Origin: PWND01 sp964601515
GTDB lineage: Bacteria; Bacteroidota; Bacteroidia; Bacteroidales; UBA7960
Assembly (NCBI GenBank): GCA_964601515.1
Contig: CAZRNU010000009.1
Location: 1 to 46,393, forward strand
Reading direction: 5' to 3'
Length of the DNA stretch: 46,393 nucleotides
The position numbers and the translations under genes were made by a program. Below, piece after piece: positions 17,896 through 28,900 of the stretch. The notes under the pieces are model-generated. The model was not told the DNA's origin and searched no databases. It saw only the letters and a list, made by a program, of their open reading frames with translations. Positions within the stretch are counted from its first letter, which is position 1. The number at the start of each line of letters is the position of its first letter.

Positions 17896-19317
17896 CTATT
17901 TTACGCCATAGAATCTCATTCCATAAGCACCGACAAGCAATACAATTGCGGATAAAATTGTTGCAGGAATAAAGGCTATTTTCAACAATCCTGAATCAGT
18001 ATATACAAAACCAAAAATAAACATCACGGCAATTACTAGAGTTCCTGACAATATACTATAGAATGCCACATATTTATATTTAAATGCATCCCTTTTAAGC
18101 AGAGCAAACAAACATACAGGTGCAAAAATTATATTTAGAGTAATCCCTGCAATAAAAAGTTCAACAATATCAGCAAAATACAAAGCAATTCCCAAAGACG
18201 CAGCACCAAATACAACAACAGCTATTCTAATTCTTTTGAATTGTATTGGTTTAGATGCTGATGAATTCTTCCAAGAAGTAAAATCTCTAATCGCAGTAAT
18301 AGCAACAATATTCAAGAAGCTATCTGCAGATGACATTAAAGCAGCTAATAAACCAATAATAGAAAATCCAAGTAAAAATTGCCCTGTATTTCTCTCCAGA
18401 AAAATGTGCATAGCATCATTAGAATCTATATCCGCATCAAGGTTTAACCTAACAGCCATTCCTACCAATGGAAATAATAAATAAAAAGGGAGCATTGAAA
18501 TTCCGCTAATAATTGCAGTCTTTTTTGCAATTTTCTCACTTCCGGCTGCCAATATTCTTTGCCAAATATCCATTCGAGTGAGAACAGAAGGGCTCAGCAA
18601 CAAAGGCAGTGCAATTAAAAAGAGCCAGCCTTCATGACTACCATTAAGAAATGTATGAGGTAACCTATTTAATTCTGTTAATCCATCTGTGTCTATCCAA
18701 ATTCCCGGAATAAAAACGAAAACGATCATAAAACATATTACAGAAAACTGTATTATATCAGTAATAATGACACCTGATAATCCGGCTAATGCTGTATATA
18801 AAATTACAATTAGGAAAGATATCCCAGCTGCATACACATAGCCAACATCAAACGCATAGCTCAAAAGCGTTGCCATTCCAACAAATTGAGCAGCTGTAAG
18901 AAAGAAGAAAATAACTATATTAATACCACTAATCAAGCCGGAAAATACCTTTGGAAAAGCATTTACTTCATTTTTATCAATAAATGAGCGATTTAAAAAC
19001 TCTGCAAAAGAATAAATGTTTCGTTCCTCTCCTATTCGCCTAATTTTAGCGGCAAAGAAGTAAAGTAAAAAAAAGCCTAAAACATAAGCTAGGCCAACTG
19101 CAACAGCAGCAAAGCCTGAAGTAAATCCCATTGCTATTAAGCCCATGCAAACTCCACCTCCTACAAAAGTTGCAAGAGTTGTAAAAACTAAAGCGAAAGT
19201 TGATGTTTTGCGATTATTGATAAGATAACCATCAATATCGGTATATTTAACATGTTTGAGAGTAAAATAAATAAGAATTCCAAGATAAACAATAATCCAG
19301 AATACAAACCAATTCAT
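17896..19317 (-). CDS. Sodium:solute symporter family protein
   Basis: This 473-residue polytopic inner-membrane protein has about thirteen hydrophobic helices and the SSS-family pattern: TLATFVGGGVCMG near residue 50, GLSGVIITDIIQF near 180-195 and a LLAALMSSADSFLNI stretch near 325. Members couple sodium entry to uptake of sugars, amino acids, proline, pantothenate or other solutes. Overall similarity does not fix the substrate. It is upstream of, and on the same strand as, the KamA-family gene (92-nt gap), so a link to amino-acid uptake is possible but unproven. The ATG at 19317 gives a first helix directly at the N-terminus, as usual for the family. Confidence 0.92.
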   Translation of the reverse strand: MNWFVFWIIVYLGILIYFTLKHVKYTDIDGYLINNRKTSTFALVFTTLATFVGGGVCMGLIAMGFTSGFAAVAVGLAYVLGFFLLYFFAAKIRRIGEERNIYSFAEFLNRSFIDKNEVNAFPKVFSGLISGINIVIFFFLTAAQFVGMATLLSYAFDVGYVYAAGISFLIVILYTALAGLSGVIITDIIQFSVICFMIVFVFIPGIWIDTDGLTELNRLPHTFLNGSHEGWLFLIALPLLLSPSVLTRMDIWQRILAAGSEKIAKKTAIISGISMLPFYLLFPLVGMAVRLNLDADIDSNDAMHIFLERNTGQFLLGFSIIGLLAALMSSADSFLNIVAITAIRDFTSWKNSSASKPIQFKRIRIAVVVFGAASLGIALYFADIVELFIAGITLNIIFAPVCLFALLKRDAFKYKYVAFYSILSGTLVIAVMFIFGFVYTDSGLLKIAFIPATILSAIVLLVGAYGMRFYGVK

Positions 19318-19372
19318 TTCGGAAAGTTAATTTGAAATTTAATAAAAGTCGACCACACTAAGCTTTTGATAC

Positions 19373-20296
19373 TTAATTAAATATTCTAGGTGTTTTTGGA
19401 GTAACTCTTGTCTTGTTAAAACCTTCAAAAGTAGCTGAAATCATAATTTCGTGAGAGCCACCGCTGTAGCCTCTGATTGGGCCAACGGCATAATCATACG
19501 CATATCCAACTTTTATCTCAGGCGTTATACAATATCCTAACATAGCAACGACCGCATCTCCAAGTCTGTATGAAACTCCACCCCACAGCATATTATCATA
19601 AAATGCCAAAACACTGACATCGAATTGAGTGATATACCAACTACTTTTAAAAAGCAAATATGGCTCAATGTCAACCTTATCCATAACATCTTCAAATTTA
19701 TATTTGCCATATAAATAATAATGTCTTGGAGCATAATCGATGCCGGCATTAGCAACTGAGCGATAAAGATGCGTAGCCGCAAAACCAACTGTAAGGTTAG
19801 GGTCTATATATTCCATCCCAAAATTAAAGTCAGGTTTGATCCAATTCTCCTTGCCAAAAAAAGCATTTGGGTCGTTAATGTCTTCATAAACTAGATTTGT
19901 ACCATCAAGAGTACGACTAACTATTCCTGCACCTAAGCCAAAAGTAAGATTAGATAAAATGCCAATTTGAATAGGAAAGGCATAAAATACCCTAGCTGTC
20001 AAAAAATGCTCATTACCTAACATATCATTAACAACATTCATTCCTACTGCACCATATATATCTTGCCAATATGTACTAGCATTTAATGCCTGTGAAGAAG
20101 GAGCTCTATCAAATCCTACCCATTGCTGTCTTGCAACAAGCGAAGTGTTAATTGTATTCGATATTTCTATGGATGCCGGATTAAATGTCTTATTCTGAAA
20201 CATAAACTGACTAAAATGAACATCAATCTGTGCAAATAAACTGCCTTTTGTAATTAACATCAACATTAAGAATGTCGAAAAGATAATCTTTTTCAT
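19373..20296 (-). CDS. PorP/SprF-family type IX secretion outer-membrane protein
   Basis: This 307-residue protein has a signal peptide (cleaved after about residue 22, LFAQ) followed by the family's opening motif (DVHFSQFMFQNKTFNPAS). The rest alternates short amphipathic strands typical of an outer-membrane beta barrel (GAVGMNVVNDMLG, LTFGLGAGIVSRT, MLGYCITPEIKVGYAYDYAVG). PorP/SprF proteins are outer-membrane partners for T9SS cargo with type B sorting domains; SprF is needed to display SprB in Flavobacterium. Here it is the last gene of the adhesin locus, 36 nt after the OmpA/PD40 gene, fitting the role of dedicated exporter or anchor for the 2915-residue protein encoded upstream. Confidence 0.93.
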   Translation of the reverse strand: MKKIIFSTFLMLMLITKGSLFAQIDVHFSQFMFQNKTFNPASIEISNTINTSLVARQQWVGFDRAPSSQALNASTYWQDIYGAVGMNVVNDMLGNEHFLTARVFYAFPIQIGILSNLTFGLGAGIVSRTLDGTNLVYEDINDPNAFFGKENWIKPDFNFGMEYIDPNLTVGFAATHLYRSVANAGIDYAPRHYYLYGKYKFEDVMDKVDIEPYLLFKSSWYITQFDVSVLAFYDNMLWGGVSYRLGDAVVAMLGYCITPEIKVGYAYDYAVGPIRGYSGGSHEIMISATFEGFNKTRVTPKTPRIFN

Positions 20297-20332
20297 GGCT
20301 ATATTTTTTTGATATTTTTCTTATTAAAATTA

Positions 20333-22870
20333 TTATCTATCACCTGTCATACTTCTTGCCTTACTAACACTAATTCTTTCACCATCATTAAAAGCAACAA
20401 GATATATTTCATATCCAAGATCTCTCAAATGTTTTTGAACGTTAAAAGCGGCCTGAAAATCTTTAAAACTACCGACAAGATATCTATGGTACTTGTCATT
20501 ATCGTAATAATAAATTATGTCGAGCTTGGGAAATTTTTCCATTATTTTAGCATAAAACTGGGGCTGAACCGGTTTTTTCACGGCAAGAATTTGTATCATA
20601 AATTCCACTCCGCCAGCATAATGCGCTTCCTTTGTGAGAGAGTTAAGATATCTAAAACTATTTTTAGATGCATTAGCCCAATATGCTTTAAATTGATCCA
20701 TACCAACAGTTTCAAAATGAGCACGCCTATTCTGTTTATGTTCAAAATCATTGGCAGCATTTCTAACTAACAATTGCATTTTCCCATGTCCAATAGGGTA
20801 TAATCTATCCATCGCCACTCCCTTAGCAGTAAGATATTCAATTATAGCAAAAGCACGCATTTGAGAAAGGTAAAAATTATAAAGATATCCACTGATTTCA
20901 TCCGTATGAGCATGAACTACAATTCCAACATTAGGATTCTGACTCATATACTGAGCAACAGAATCAAGCTGTTGTTTTGCTAAAGGCAATAAATCAAATT
21001 TATCAAAACTAAAATGAATAATCGGTAAGCTATAGTCCATAGCTAAGGTTATATGTCTATCAGGTTCTTTTTTAATTTCAGGCTCTTTTTTAATTTCAGG
21101 TTCTTTTTTAATTTCAGGTTCTTTTTTAATTTCAGGCTCTTTAACAACAACTTTGGTAGTATCCTGCTTCACTTCAGCAGTTGTATCTTCTTTAGGTTTA
21201 ACTTCTCTTTCAAATGGTTCGAGTTCAATTTCCATTTCATATTCAGTAATTACTTGAAAGCGATTTTTTACAAGTTGCTCTTTTACTGCAATAACTCCGG
21301 AATAAGGCATATAATTCTCAGGAGCAATTTCCACATTATAGAAAACGTCTGAGCTTAAACCATCCTGAGAAAAATAACCACTGGAGTTTGTGCTTATTGT
21401 GAAAATACTATTATCGTCACCTATCACATAAATATCTATATTTGAAACAGGCTCTCCGGTATCTTTATTTTTAAGAGTTCCTTTTAGAACAAAGGTTTGC
21501 ACTTTTAATCTAAAAGAATACAGATCATCGGTACCTGTACCTCCAGGTCTATTACTACTGAAGAAACCTCGAGTATAATCATCACTTATAACAAACCCAA
21601 AATCATCAGCACTACTATTAATAGGAGTACCTATATTGAGAGGCTCACTATAACTTCCACCCGCCTCAATCTCAGAATAAAAAACATCAAAACCACCATA
21701 TCCCGGATGTCCAAAAGAAGAAAAATAAAGAACATCACCAGCAATAACCGGATAAGATTCATTGTATCTTGTATTAACCACAGGCCCAAGATTAATAGGT
21801 TGACTCCAACTACCAGATTCACTATCTTTTTCAACTTTATAAATATCAAATCCTCCAAAACCACCTGGCATATCAGACGCAAAATACAATGTATTTCCAT
21901 CCTCGTTTATTGAAGGGTATCCTAAGCTGTATTCATCACTATTTATTTCAAAGATTCTAACATTTCTAAAAACATCTCTATTATTATCATAGTCTGCCAC
22001 ATATATATCACACGTTGCTCTTGAGCCATCTAATCCTCCGCAATTCATAAAATAGCCCAAATTGTTTTGTTTGTCGAACGACAAAAATGCGTCATAATAG
22101 GCCGAGTTTAAGTCACCGCCCATTAAAATAGGCGCATCCCATTTGCCTTCTCTTTTAGAGTAAGTTGCTTGATAAATATTTGAATAACCTCCAACGTCAT
22201 CTTTAGATCTGGGTCGTGTTGATGCAAAAACTATCCTATCTTTCAACTCCTGCCTCACTATTGAATAAAACAACACATTATTATACCTCATATCAATTGT
22301 AATATCAAATCTTCTTTGTCTTTCCAAAACATCATCAAGAAAAACGCCAACATTTTCCATAAAAGATACACCCCACTCTTGATATGTACTTACAAGATCC
22401 TCTTCATAAGAAACTTCAAACAAAGTTCCTCTTCCATAATTATCAGCAGAAAATTTTGCAGATTCAATAATTTTCAAACCCCTTTCGTTACCCGGCTCCA
22501 ATTCAAGGAATTGAGAGGCATATACAATCGATCCATTAAAATCTTCAAGGCCAAGAGCCATTTCAGCAAGTCTTAAGAATGTTAAATTGTCCTCATACCC
22601 TAAATTCATAGCAATAGAATACCATTCCCGAGCTTTTTTATAATTAAGCATCATTCTATGGCACTCAGCTATTTTGAAAGATACCTTTCTTAATGTTTCA
22701 TCCGACTTGTCTTTTTTAATAACCGTCTCATAAACATTTAAGGCTTGGGCATATTGTTCTTGCTGAAAGAAATTATCGCCAACATCAATTCTTTGTTGAG
22801 TTCTCTGCCCAAATGAATTATAAGAGGCAAATATTATTAAAGCCGATAGAAAAACCAATAATCTATTCAT
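20333..22870 (-). CDS. OmpA-family periplasmic protein with TPR, PD40, CarboxypepD_reg and SPOR-like domains
   Basis: This 845-residue protein has a signal peptide (1-21) and TPR-like repeats (about 22-140). PD40/WD40-like beta repeats follow (about 195-450, for example YFASDMPGGFGGFDIY, FFSSNRPGGTG), then a carboxypeptidase-regulatory-like beta sandwich (about 460-540). A Lys/Glu/Pro linker with tandem EIKKEP units spans about 576-603. The OmpA C-terminal peptidoglycan-binding domain (about 615-725) keeps the Asp of HTDE and the Arg of SQMRA that contact diaminopimelate. The last 90 residues (about 753-835: FMIQILAV, YHRYLVGSFKDFQAA, GYEIYLVAFNDGERIS) look like a SPOR domain. The first four parts match PorE-type T9SS components that fix the machinery to peptidoglycan; the extra SPOR-like tail is less usual. 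It lies between the adhesin and SprF genes. Confidence 0.92.
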   Translation of the reverse strand: MNRLLVFLSALIIFASYNSFGQRTQQRIDVGDNFFQQEQYAQALNVYETVIKKDKSDETLRKVSFKIAECHRMMLNYKKAREWYSIAMNLGYEDNLTFLRLAEMALGLEDFNGSIVYASQFLELEPGNERGLKIIESAKFSADNYGRGTLFEVSYEEDLVSTYQEWGVSFMENVGVFLDDVLERQRRFDITIDMRYNNVLFYSIVRQELKDRIVFASTRPRSKDDVGGYSNIYQATYSKREGKWDAPILMGGDLNSAYYDAFLSFDKQNNLGYFMNCGGLDGSRATCDIYVADYDNNRDVFRNVRIFEINSDEYSLGYPSINEDGNTLYFASDMPGGFGGFDIYKVEKDSESGSWSQPINLGPVVNTRYNESYPVIAGDVLYFSSFGHPGYGGFDVFYSEIEAGGSYSEPLNIGTPINSSADDFGFVISDDYTRGFFSSNRPGGTGTDDLYSFRLKVQTFVLKGTLKNKDTGEPVSNIDIYVIGDDNSIFTISTNSSGYFSQDGLSSDVFYNVEIAPENYMPYSGVIAVKEQLVKNRFQVITEYEMEIELEPFEREVKPKEDTTAEVKQDTTKVVVKEPEIKKEPEIKKEPEIKKEPEIKKEPDRHITLAMDYSLPIIHFSFDKFDLLPLAKQQLDSVAQYMSQNPNVGIVVHAHTDEISGYLYNFYLSQMRAFAIIEYLTAKGVAMDRLYPIGHGKMQLLVRNAANDFEHKQNRRAHFETVGMDQFKAYWANASKNSFRYLNSLTKEAHYAGGVEFMIQILAVKKPVQPQFYAKIMEKFPKLDIIYYYDNDKYHRYLVGSFKDFQAAFNVQKHLRDLGYEIYLVAFNDGERISVSKARSMTGDR
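21061..21143 (-). repeat. 18-bp tandem repeat encoding the KKEPEI linker
   Basis: Four complete 18-bp units begin at 21061, 21079, 21097 and 21115, with a partial fifth from 21133. They differ only at one C/T position. In the minus reading frame each unit encodes six residues (EIKKEP) of the flexible linker before the OmpA domain. Near-identity at DNA level suggests recent slippage and length variation between strains. Confidence 0.95.
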
Positions 22871-22986
22871 CCTGCATGTTTAGTTTGAGGGCATTTAAAA
22901 ATGCTCATTACAACAATCTGTTATCTGTTAATATATAATTGATACGAAATTATACAATATATGTTATAAGTAAATCAGAACTATAT

Positions 22987-25900
22987 TTATTCTCTGATTC
23001 TAATGACTGTAACTGAACCTTTATTTATAATTTGATTGTTATTTCGATCATAAACTGTTTGAATATAATAATATGTTCCCGGGGCAACTGGCCTTCCATT
23101 AAAAGTCCCATCCCATCCTTCTACTCCATCGTATATTTTCTGTCCCCATCTGTTAAATATTATCAAATCACTTCCTTTACCAAAAATATCATTTATTCCG
23201 TCACCATTAGGAGTAAATGCATTCGGCAATGATATTAGATTCAATATTAATGGCAATGAAGAAGCTTCACATCCAAATTCAGACATTACAACAACAATAA
23301 TCTCATCATCTTGCTGAGGCTCAACATATTCAAATGTATTTAAGCTTCCTGTTTGAGCAAGAACTCCATTTACATAGAAATCATAATTCTCATAATAATC
23401 AGGAGTAGCAGTAAATGTGACAATCTGATTTGGATAAAGATTAACATCTGGGTCTGCTTCCAAAGAAACAACAGGAACATCAATTTCTATATTAACATCT
23501 GCTTCTCGTGAACAATTATAATAATCAGTAACAATTATTGTGTATGGCTCAACAAAAGGCGGAGTTACAACCGGATTAAAAATGCTACCAATAAGATTTC
23601 CATCATTATCGTACCATTGATAAGTATATGGTTGGAATCCACCTGAAACAGCTATTCCATATCCAAGTTCTGCATCATCATCTTCACAGGCTTTCGGGCT
23701 ATCCCATGCAACAACACTTAAATCTGAAACAAAAATCCAAACAGAATCTCTTGCAACACAGCCTTCAGTTCCAGAACCGGCAGAAACCATTAAATGAAAC
23801 ATGGTTGTTCCTTCAACTGTAACAAGTGGATCGGAATCATTTTCCTGTCCTACTAAAGAATTATTTTCAGGATCCGATGTCCATGTGTAGAAATAATCAC
23901 CAAGAGGATTACCTCCAATATAAACAGGAACTATTTCATCAACTGAACAGAAAATAATGTTATCTGAGATTTCGTATAATGGTTTTTCGACAACTGTTAC
24001 TGTAACAGAATCCATATTTACACATCCTGTTGGCTGATGAGTTACAGTTAAATAGTAAGTATTTGTTGACTCAGGTGAAACCAAAGGATTGTATTCTGCG
24101 CTAATAAAAGGTATAGGATATGCAGACCAGAAATAAGTCACATTAAGATCCGGTTCATTATCGCTACCAATATAGACTTCGTCACCCTGGCAAATTGTCA
24201 TATCATCAGCCACATAGACTGATGGCAGTGGATTAACAGTAACAGTAACAGAGTTGCTATTTGTACATCCGGTAGCTACATAAGTCTCAACTAAAGTATA
24301 AACAGTTGTAACTATTGGGCTTACAGTTGGATTAGATACAAATGGGTTAGAAATAGAAGAATCGTGAGGCACGCTTGTCCACACGTAAGTATTTGCCGGA
24401 ACTGGTTCATAGTTATAATCACCAATGCTTACCACATCACCTAAACACATACTAAAATCGCTACCTACAAGTGCTAATGGCAATGGATTAACAACTACAA
24501 CCAGCTCATCAATATTTTCACACGTAAATCCATCAAGTTCATAAACAGAAGTCAAATAATAAGTCGTTGTTTCCAAAGGACTAACGATAGGATTAAGGAT
24601 ATTTTCCTGTCCCGTTAAGCTTAAATCTTGAGGAATAGATGTCCAAGAATATGTAGTTGCACCAGGGTCAACATCAGGACCAATTTGCACAGAACCACCA
24701 ACGCAAACTTCCTTATCATCACCGGCATTAGGCAATCCTCCAATTACCACTATTGTGATAGGATTAGAGTCTATACTACATCCGGCATCGTCAATAATAT
24801 TAACAATATAGGTTCCACCTTCCAGTCCGGTAAATGTTCCATTTCCGGCTTGAGGTCCTTGAACAATTACACCATCTTTATACAAAGTATAGTATAAAAC
24901 ACCCGTTCCACCATTTGCTCCAATAGTAATAAAGCCACTATCATCTCCGTCGCATATAACAGCTGTAAAAGATATAGATGCCGGGTCTATTGAAATCGGA
25001 TCTGGTTCGATAATTACAAATGGTCCGGCTAACATAGTTCCGCAAGCATGTCCATCTGTAATATTAACGAAGTAAGTGCCCTGGCCCAAGTTTGTAAATA
25101 AAGCCGGCTGGGTTCCTACAAATGTTTCTAAAATATTGCCTAGTCCATCCTGCAAATTGAAAGTATAAACTATTGTAGTATTTAATAGAGCAATATTAAT
25201 ACTTCCATCATCATCACCTGAACAAGTAACATCATCTACATAAGTATTTGCAAGATCAATATCAACAGACGGATAAACAATTACTTGTACACTAGCATTG
25301 TCTGTACCACAATCATTTGTGACAGTAAGAGTGTAATTAGTTGTTTCTGTTGGAGAAACATTTATTGTTTGAGTAGTAAAACCACCGGGCATCCATAAAT
25401 AATCCCATGAAGCATCTCCAATAGCAGTTAAAGTAACAGATTCTCCCTCACAAATCTCCCTAATTGGATCACCTTGAATTTGAGCAACAGGAGGAGTAGT
25501 AACATTTATTGTAACTGATTCTGTGTTCCAACATCCTACGTTATCAAAAACGAATAACACAAAAGTCGTATTTTCATTAATTGTATATGTAGGGTTAGCT
25601 AATTCGCTCCAATTTGGATCGACGCCTTGAATTCTCCATCTGTAATTTAGTGGAGGATTACCTCCAGTAGCTGTTGGAGAACCACCAAGAGTTATAGTTG
25701 TTCCAACACAAACCGGGTTGGCTCCCTCATAAATTGTAATATCAATTCCGGGAACAACATTAACATTAACCACAGCAATATCCTGACAGCCAAATAATCC
25801 ATCTGTAACAGTAAGAGTATAAACAGTTGGAACAAGAGGCTCTACTGTAGGGTTAGGCATGTTTTCCTGACCGGCTAGTGATGGATCCGCAGGAATTGCG

Positions 25901-28900
25901 TTCCACATATAAACATAACTCCCGGAACCTCCTATTGCAGAGGGCATTCCGCCAATGGTAACAGGTATTCCGAAGCATGTAGTTACATCTGATCCTGCAT
26001 CAGCAAGAAGCTGTGGCAGAATATTAACAAGAACACTATTTGAAGCCTGACAGCCTTGAGCATCAGTAACAAGTACAGTATATGTAGTATTTACAGAAGG
26101 GCTAACAGTTGGATTTGGAAGAGTTTCTTGTCCAACAAGAGACGGATCAGCAGGAATAGCTGTCCAGAAATAAGTAAGCACACCAGTACCTCCGGAAGCT
26201 GTTGGAGTTCCCCCTAAAGTAATGCTACCCCCATTTGCCGGACTGCACATCATCTGCTCTGGTCCTCCGGCATTTACAGTAATTGCTGGTGACACATGAA
26301 TTGTCATAGAATCGAAATTACTACAACCAATGCCAACAGGATAATCTGCTGTAATTGTATATGTAGTAGTAACGATTGGACTAACTACAGGGTTTAACAA
26401 ATGTTCCTGACCAACAAGTGTTGGATCAAACGGATTTGAAGACCAAGTAATAATAGCACTTGCGCCCAGACCTGATCCTTGATCATCAATAGTAGCTCCT
26501 AAAGTAAAAGTATCTCCTGCTGCATTAGCATTACAAACATTATGAATATCCGGGTCTGCCGTTACAATTAAACCCGGTGTAACAATAACAACAACTGTAT
26601 CATAAGCCAAACAATTATCACCATGTCTGTCTCTAACTCTAACTCTGTATGTAGTTGTTGTTGCAGGACTTACTGTTGGGTGAGCCGTATTGGCAAAGAA
26701 TGTCCAAACAGCGCCATCTAGTCTTTCCCAACGATATGTAAATTGATCAGGATCAATAGATGGATTACCAACATAATAACCGGTGTTTCCAATACCAAGT
26801 GGAGTACCACCCAATGTTACACTTGAACCATCGCAAAGATGAATTTCACCATCATCATTACCACCGGCATCTGCGACAACAATTGGATAAATGAATATAG
26901 TTGTAAAGTCTGTTTCAACACAACCAAAAAAGTCAGTTACCTGAACAGTATAAACAGTTTGCACATTTGGAGAAACAACAGGATTTGGGTCATTTTCTTG
27001 TCCTACCAGAGTTGGGTCAGGAGGGTTGGATGTCCACACATAAGAATATGGCGGTTGTCCACCCTCGGCGGTTTCAACAGAACCTGTGCCACCAAGTTCC
27101 CATACACCAAGGTTTATACCGCTACATATTGTAACATTAGGGCCTGCATAAACTTCCAGAGGAGAAGCAGGCTGAGAAACAGTAGCAGAGCCAGATTGAG
27201 TACAACCTTGGGAATCTGTAACAGTAACAGAATAGTTGCCTGAAGTAAGTCCTGAAATAGTAGGCGTAGTAGCTCCATTGCTCCATAAATAAGTATAATC
27301 GGGCGTGCCGCCAACAACTACAACTGTAATTTCCCCGGTAGAAGCTCCCCAGCAATCCACATCTATAACAAGGAAACTTAATGTCATGCCTGCTGGTTCA
27401 ACTATATTAACAACTTGAAGTAACACAAAACAATTAATATTATTTGCATCACGAATAAGAACATTATATGTATCTTCCACCAATCCTTCAAACAATCCGC
27501 TTGCCTGCCATGTTGCACCATTATTAATAGAATACTCATAAGCACCTGAACCTCCACTAGGATTAGTTATATTAATCCATCCATCATTACTTCCGAAACA
27601 TGAAATCTGATCGAAATTTACAGTCGCATTAAGCTGCGCAGGTTGAATAATTGTAACAACAGCTAATAATTGAGTACAAGTAATAAAATTCGCATCTCTA
27701 ATTACAACATTATAAACACCTGCAAAAAGATTTGGGAAATCCCCTGATGCTTGCCAGCTAAGTCCATTATCAATAGAATACTGATAAGCTCCTGACCCAC
27801 CGGCTGGGTTATTAATAGTTATAGAACCATTATTTGCACCAAAGCAATTAACATTAACTGAAGCAACATCTGCAGTTAATGGCTGAGGCGCAGTTAACAC
27901 AAGATTAGCATTTAAAACTCTAATACAAGTTGGGTTGGCTTGATCTCTCATTTGAACATTATAAGTACCGGCTCCAATTCCTGAAAACAAACCTGATGCC
28001 TGCCAAGTTGCTCCACCATTTATAGAGTATTCATATGTTCCTGACCCACCTAACGGATTAGTAATATTAATCCAACCATTCAAACTTGAACTACATTCAG
28101 TTACATTTTGCCATGTAAGATCAGCAGATAACTGAGCAGGTTGAGTAATCTCATAAACACCCAAAGCAACAATACAAGCAGGCAATGTAAAATCTCTTAT
28201 TTGAACACTATAAAATCCGGCACCTAAACCTGAAAACAGGCCACTATTATGCCAAGTAGCACCTCCATCAATTGAATACTGATAAACACCTGAACCACCA
28301 ACCGGATTTGTTATTGAAATAGCACCATTGGTATTTCCAAAACATCCTGAAACATGAGTAACAATTACATCAGCATTTAATTGGCCATACACAGTAATTG
28401 TAATAGTATTCGAAGCTGAATTACCGCATGCATTGGTAGCAAGTCTTCTATAGTTTGTTGTAGTGGTTAATGGAGCCAAAACAGTATATGTTAGTCCATT
28501 TGCCCCTGCGATGTTTGTCCACGGACCTGCTCCAATTTGAAATTGCCACTGATAAGTTATTGCACCGGTACCACCACTAGCCGGAGATATACTTGTAAAT
28601 GGAGCAGGAATAGTTCCATAGCAAATAGTTTGGCTTGCTGCAATCTGACCTCCAAGCAAAGCATCTGCAACTGTAACTGTAATAATGTTTGATTCAACAG
28701 TACCGCAACTATTTGTTGCAACCCTGCGATAATTAGTTGTTTCAGTTAATGGAGTTGCAACAGCATATGTTAGAGCATTAGCTCCAACAATATTTGTCCA
28801 AACACCTGCACCTACCTGATATTGCCACTGATATGTCCAGGCTCCAAAGCCACCTGAAGGAGATGTTACATTAGTAAAAGGAGCCGGTATGTCACCGTTA

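Noticed and set aside
21053..21352. 99-codon plus-strand ORF rich in Phe and Arg
   Set aside because: It is the antisense reading of the KKEPEI linker in the OmpA/PD40 gene; its regular FFNFRF pattern comes from the 18-bp repeat.
22891..22904. Small inverted repeat GCATTT-AA-AAATGC between the adhesin and OmpA genes
   Set aside because: The stem is only six AT-rich pairs with a 2-nt loop and no T tract on the transcribed strand, so it is too weak to call a terminator.
26839..27243. 134-codon plus-strand ORF
   Set aside because: It lies wholly inside the giant adhesin gene in antisense, has no recognisable domain and a composition unlike the real genes.
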